NCBI GenBank assembly: GCA_015152475.1
Contig: SUTW01000001.1
Location: 62,001-126,000 of the forward strand
DNA length: 64,000 nt
Direction of reading: 5' to 3'
From: Cyanobacteria bacterium SIG30
GTDB lineage: Bacteria > Cyanobacteriota > Vampirovibrionia > Gastranaerophilales > Gastranaerophilaceae
Part shown: piece by piece, positions 61,121-64,000 of the stretch
Position numbering within the stretch: the first letter of the stretch is position 1
Layout of the letters: each line of letters begins with the position of its first letter
Position numbers and translations under genes: made by a program
Notes under the pieces: model-generated
The model's input: the letters and a program-made list of their open reading frames with translations, nothing else
Told to the model about the DNA's origin: nothing
Database searches by the model: none

Positions 61121-62953
61121 ATGACACAAGAATATTTACCGTTTTTTAGAAAATACAGACCTCAGGCTTTTGCCGATATAGTTGGGCAAGAAAGCTTAGT
61201 TAAAACATTAACTGGCGCGATTGAGCTTAACCGAATTTCTCACGCATATTTATTTTGTGGCCCAAGAGGTACTGGAAAAACCTCAACTGCAAGAATTTTT
61301 GCAAAATCATTGAATTGTGAAAATGGCCCTACGACAAAACCTTGTCAAATATGCGAAAGTTGCAAGGAAATTACAAATGGTTGCGGTATTGATGTTATTG
61401 AAATTGACGCTGCAACTAACAGAGGTATTGACGATGCAAGAAACTTAATTGAACAAACTCAGTATGCTCCAATCAAAGGTAAATATAAAATTTTTATCAT
61501 TGACGAAGTTCATATGCTTTCAAATGAAGCATTTAATGCTCTTTTGAAAACAATTGAAGAACCTCCAAAAAATGTTATCTTCATTCTTGCAACAACCGAA
61601 CCACATAAAGTTATCGAAACAATTGTAAGTCGTTGCCAAAGATTTGATTTAAGAAGAATAACAACTGAAGATATTACAAAAAAATTAAGAGAAGTTTCTG
61701 ATATCGAAAAAATTAAAATTACAGACGAAGCCCTAAAAACTATTGCTAATAACGTATCTGGGGGCTTGCGTGACTCTTTGGCCTTGCTAGACCAAGTTAG
61801 TATCTTGGGTATGAAAGAAGAAATCACAAAAGACACAATTGAAAATATTATTGGCAAAATTACTTTTAGTATTTTATTTGATTTGACAAAATCTATACTT
61901 GAAAAAGATTTGGCAAATGCCATTGAAATTTTAAATAAAATATACCAAAATGGTGCAGAACCACGCAATTTCACAGAAAATCTTATTGAATTTTTAAGAA
62001 ATACTATTTTTGTTCTAAATTCTGACAATGAAAATGATTTAATTTTTATAAATTTAAATAAGGATGAAATTGAAAAAATTAAAAATTCAGGGTTTGATAA
62101 AAATTTAATGGTTAAATTAACAAACAAAACATTTGAATTTTATAGAGAAATTAAATTAGCAACAAATCCTTATTTGATAACAGAACTTCTTTTAATCGAA
62201 TTATGTAATATTGATTTACTTGAAAACAATTCAAATGAGTCACAAAACCAAAACATAAAACCGAGTTTTGTTCAAAATATAGTTAAACCAACACCTGTTT
62301 ATAACAAACCTTCAAATGAAGAGGTTAAAAAAGTTGAAAAAGTAAAATACGAAGAAACCAAAGAAGAAACAATAAAAGCAGAAAACTCAAAAGAAGAAAC
62401 ACCTGAAATTAGAATAGAAAATGTAACAGAAGAAATTGAAAAACAAGAAGCAAAAATCGAAGAAAAACAAAATATTCAAGTTTCAACTTCAAATAATATT
62501 GATAAAAAACAAGAAATTTGGGACAACATTGTAAATTCAATTGAAAGTATGCCGGCAAAATGTTTCTTTGCAGACATTGCAAAACTTGTTGATATTAACA
62601 AAGACAAAATAACAATTGGTTTCACTTATGCTAACGCCGTTCTTCAAGCAAAATCTGAATTAAAAATGAAACCATTTAAAAAAGCTCTTTCGCAATTCTT
62701 TGAAAATGAACCAGAAATTTTATACATACAAATTACAAATAATGAAAATAATTATGTAAAAGCAAATTTAAAAAGAACACAAACAGTTGTTAAACCAGCT
62801 CCTGTTTATAACAAACCTTCAAATGAAGAGGTTGAACACAACTTTAATGAACCACAAAAAGAACAGGCTGAAGAAAAAAAAGAAGATTATAGTTTTCTAA
62901 GTGGTAAAACAAAGGAAATCGTTGAAAGTTTCAACGGCAGAGTTATAGATTAA
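61121..62953 (+). CDS. dnaX: DNA polymerase III subunits gamma and tau
   Basis: The clamp-loader ATPase of the replisome. The 610-aa protein has FFRKYRPQAFADIVGQESLV, Walker A CGPRGTGKTSTAR near 45, the zinc Cys group (C near 64, then CQICESC), IIDEVHML as Walker B, and sensor motif SRCQRFDLRR. From about residue 370 a Lys/Glu/Pro-rich linker leads to a tau-like C-terminal domain (ENEPEILYIQ). The linker contains two copies of a 16-residue element (PVYNKPSNEEV). Full length, so tau is made; no obvious frameshift site for a separate gamma was seen. Confidence 0.93.
   Translation: MTQEYLPFFRKYRPQAFADIVGQESLVKTLTGAIELNRISHAYLFCGPRGTGKTSTARIFAKSLNCENGPTTKPCQICESCKEITNGCGIDVIEIDAATNRGIDDARNLIEQTQYAPIKGKYKIFIIDEVHMLSNEAFNALLKTIEEPPKNVIFILATTEPHKVIETIVSRCQRFDLRRITTEDITKKLREVSDIEKIKITDEALKTIANNVSGGLRDSLALLDQVSILGMKEEITKDTIENIIGKITFSILFDLTKSILEKDLANAIEILNKIYQNGAEPRNFTENLIEFLRNTIFVLNSDNENDLIFINLNKDEIEKIKNSGFDKNLMVKLTNKTFEFYREIKLATNPYLITELLLIELCNIDLLENNSNESQNQNIKPSFVQNIVKPTPVYNKPSNEEVKKVEKVKYEETKEETIKAENSKEETPEIRIENVTEEIEKQEAKIEEKQNIQVSTSNNIDKKQEIWDNIVNSIESMPAKCFFADIAKLVDINKDKITIGFTYANAVLQAKSELKMKPFKKALSQFFENEPEILYIQITNNENNYVKANLKRTQTVVKPAPVYNKPSNEEVEHNFNEPQKEQAEEKKEDYSFLSGKTKEIVESFNGRVID
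62285..62835 (+). repeat. Direct repeat in the dnaX linker
   Basis: Two near-identical copies of about 45 bp, near 62285-62330 and 62790-62835, each encode VxKPxPVYNKPSNEEV. They flank the tau C-terminal domain, about 505 bp apart, so recombination would delete it in frame or nearly so. Confidence 0.75.
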
Positions 62954-63007
62954 AATAAAAAAAGTAAACAAATGGACTAAAAAGGTTTTTTAGGTTAAGA
63001 TTAAGAT

Positions 63008-63706
63008 ATGGCAATTAGAAATACAAATTTTAAAGAAACAAAAACACATGAAGTCACAGTCGACGTTGTTATTATGACAATTGTTGAAAATGAACTTAAA
63101 GTTCTACTTGTCAAACGTGCAAATGAACCTTTTAAAGGCCGTTGGTCAATACCTGGTGGATTTATCAGATTATCTGAAAACTTAGATGAAGCTGCACTTA
63201 GAGTCTTAAAAGAAAAAACAAACGTTCAAAACATATATCTTGAACAACTTTATACATTTGGTGACCCGTTACGTTATCCAAATTCAAGGGTCATAACTTG
63301 TGCATATTTTGCTCTTTTAAGAGCAGAAGATATTTATCTTCAAATTAAAAATAAAGAAGAAGTTAGTGACGTACAATGGCATAGTATTTCAAATCTGCCA
63401 CCACTTGCGTTCGACCACAAAGAAATCATTGAATATTCTTTAAAAAGAACTCGTGAACGTCTTGAATTGTGTCCTATCGCATTCCAACTATTGCCTAAAA
63501 AGTTCACTTTAACAGAATTGCAGAGATCATACGAACTTATCTTAAAAGTTAAATTAGATAAAAGAAATTTCAGAAAAAAAATGCTTTCACAAAATATATT
63601 GAAAGAATTAAACGAATTTACAAAAACAAATTCAAAACGCCCTGCGCAACTATATAGTTTTGACACAATCACATTAGATTCAAAAAGAGGCCATTTCTTT
63701 AGTTAA
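63008..63706 (+). CDS. NrtR-like regulator: degenerate Nudix domain + winged helix
   Basis: A 232-aa protein. Residues about 15-150 are a Nudix fold (VTVDVVIMTIVENELKVLLV, WSIPGGFIRLSENLDEAALR). The Nudix box is broken: the usual REUXEE reads RVLKEK, losing key metal-binding Glu residues, so hydrolysis is unlikely. About residues 150-232 form a winged helix (FTLTELQRSYELILKVKLDK). This arrangement is that of the NrtR transcription factors, which sense ADP-ribose or related nucleotides and control NAD or sugar genes. No target operator was identified here. dnaK follows downstream. Confidence 0.82.
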   Translation: MAIRNTNFKETKTHEVTVDVVIMTIVENELKVLLVKRANEPFKGRWSIPGGFIRLSENLDEAALRVLKEKTNVQNIYLEQLYTFGDPLRYPNSRVITCAYFALLRAEDIYLQIKNKEEVSDVQWHSISNLPPLAFDHKEIIEYSLKRTRERLELCPIAFQLLPKKFTLTELQRSYELILKVKLDKRNFRKKMLSQNILKELNEFTKTNSKRPAQLYSFDTITLDSKRGHFFS

Positions 63707-63730
63707 AGAAATTATTAATTTTCTTTTTGA

Positions 63731-64000
<270 letters not shown>

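Noticed and set aside
61510-62127. 205-aa minus-strand ORF inside dnaX
   Set aside because: Antisense shadow of a secure gene, with Ser/Phe/Ile-rich composition typical of antisense to AT-rich coding DNA.
62873-62885. Programmed frameshift at the poly-A run in dnaX
   Set aside because: The run is near the very end of the gene, after all domains, so slippage there could not produce a gamma subunit.

Overview
The window looks like chromosome from a diderm, strongly AT-rich bacterium, most likely a gut member of the Candidatus Gastranaerophilales (Vampirovibrionia/Melainabacteria, the non-photosynthetic sister of Cyanobacteria). The clue I weigh most is the pilin-like family with the N-terminal signature KAFTLAEVLITLAIIGVVAA, which I associate with that group. 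A double membrane is indicated by a two-partner secretion pair, a PilQ secretin, a porin-like barrel, a giant AsmA-like protein and Lgt. The assignment to order is inference. I see no tRNA, rRNA, CRISPR array, phage or insertion sequence.

Layout. 1-2100 (-): rpmF-plsX-fabD (fabD is cut by the window edge). 2172-2945 (-): pilin-like gene 1. 3092-3289 (-): small winged-helix protein. 3381-6786 (+): leuD-leuB, a CtpA protease and an unknown gene. 6791-12396 (-): SNF2 helicase-mrnC, then a soluble histidine kinase with a REC-GGDEF*-REC partner. 12540-18384: divergent TpsB/TpsA, followed by a secreted TPR protein. 20580-26690 (-): dnaB, hup, a SpoIID-like protein, gap and groES-groEL. 26831-28548 (-): pilin-like genes 2 and 3, then mnmE with yidC divergent. 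31135-37598: a secreted protein, the AsmA-like giant, a TPR lipoprotein and lgt. 37573-43291 (-): ribBA-ribE, a 62-aa protein, a dehydratase activase with manC, and a DegT aminotransferase. 43415-46367 (+): tpiA, an unknown gene and obgE. 46482-53070 (+): a type IV pilus operon (PilP-like, PilQ, PilB, PilC), continuing into aroQ-thiL-ispD and a hydrophilic protein. 55461-58252 (-): trkH/trkA. 58338-59405 (+): porin. Then several small (-) genes and, on (+), dnaX, an NrtR-like regulator and the start of dnaK.

The most interesting system is the pilin family. Three pilin-like genes share a nearly identical cassette of about 200 bp holding promoter, ribosome site, leader and membrane helix. Inside the leader each has a homopolymeric G tract of 10, 11 and 11 bases. 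Ten keeps the gene in frame. Eleven puts a TAG stop two codons after the tract. Both wrong frames are closed within a few codons. This is the architecture of a phase-variable ON/OFF switch acting on exported pilins, in the same window as the pilus assembly machine that would export them. Homopolymer error in the assembly is the main alternative.

A second genome-style signal is a recurring promoter layout in which a -10 box, often an extended TGn -10, ends exactly six bases before the start codon, with little or no Shine-Dalgarno sequence. It is seen at obgE, mnmE, the AsmA-like gene, trkA, ribE, the SpoIID-like gene and the histidine kinase. It predicts many leaderless mRNAs. Two compact promoter-terminator units without an ORF are candidate small RNAs. 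One has a C-rich hairpin loop that could in principle pair with the pilin G tracts.
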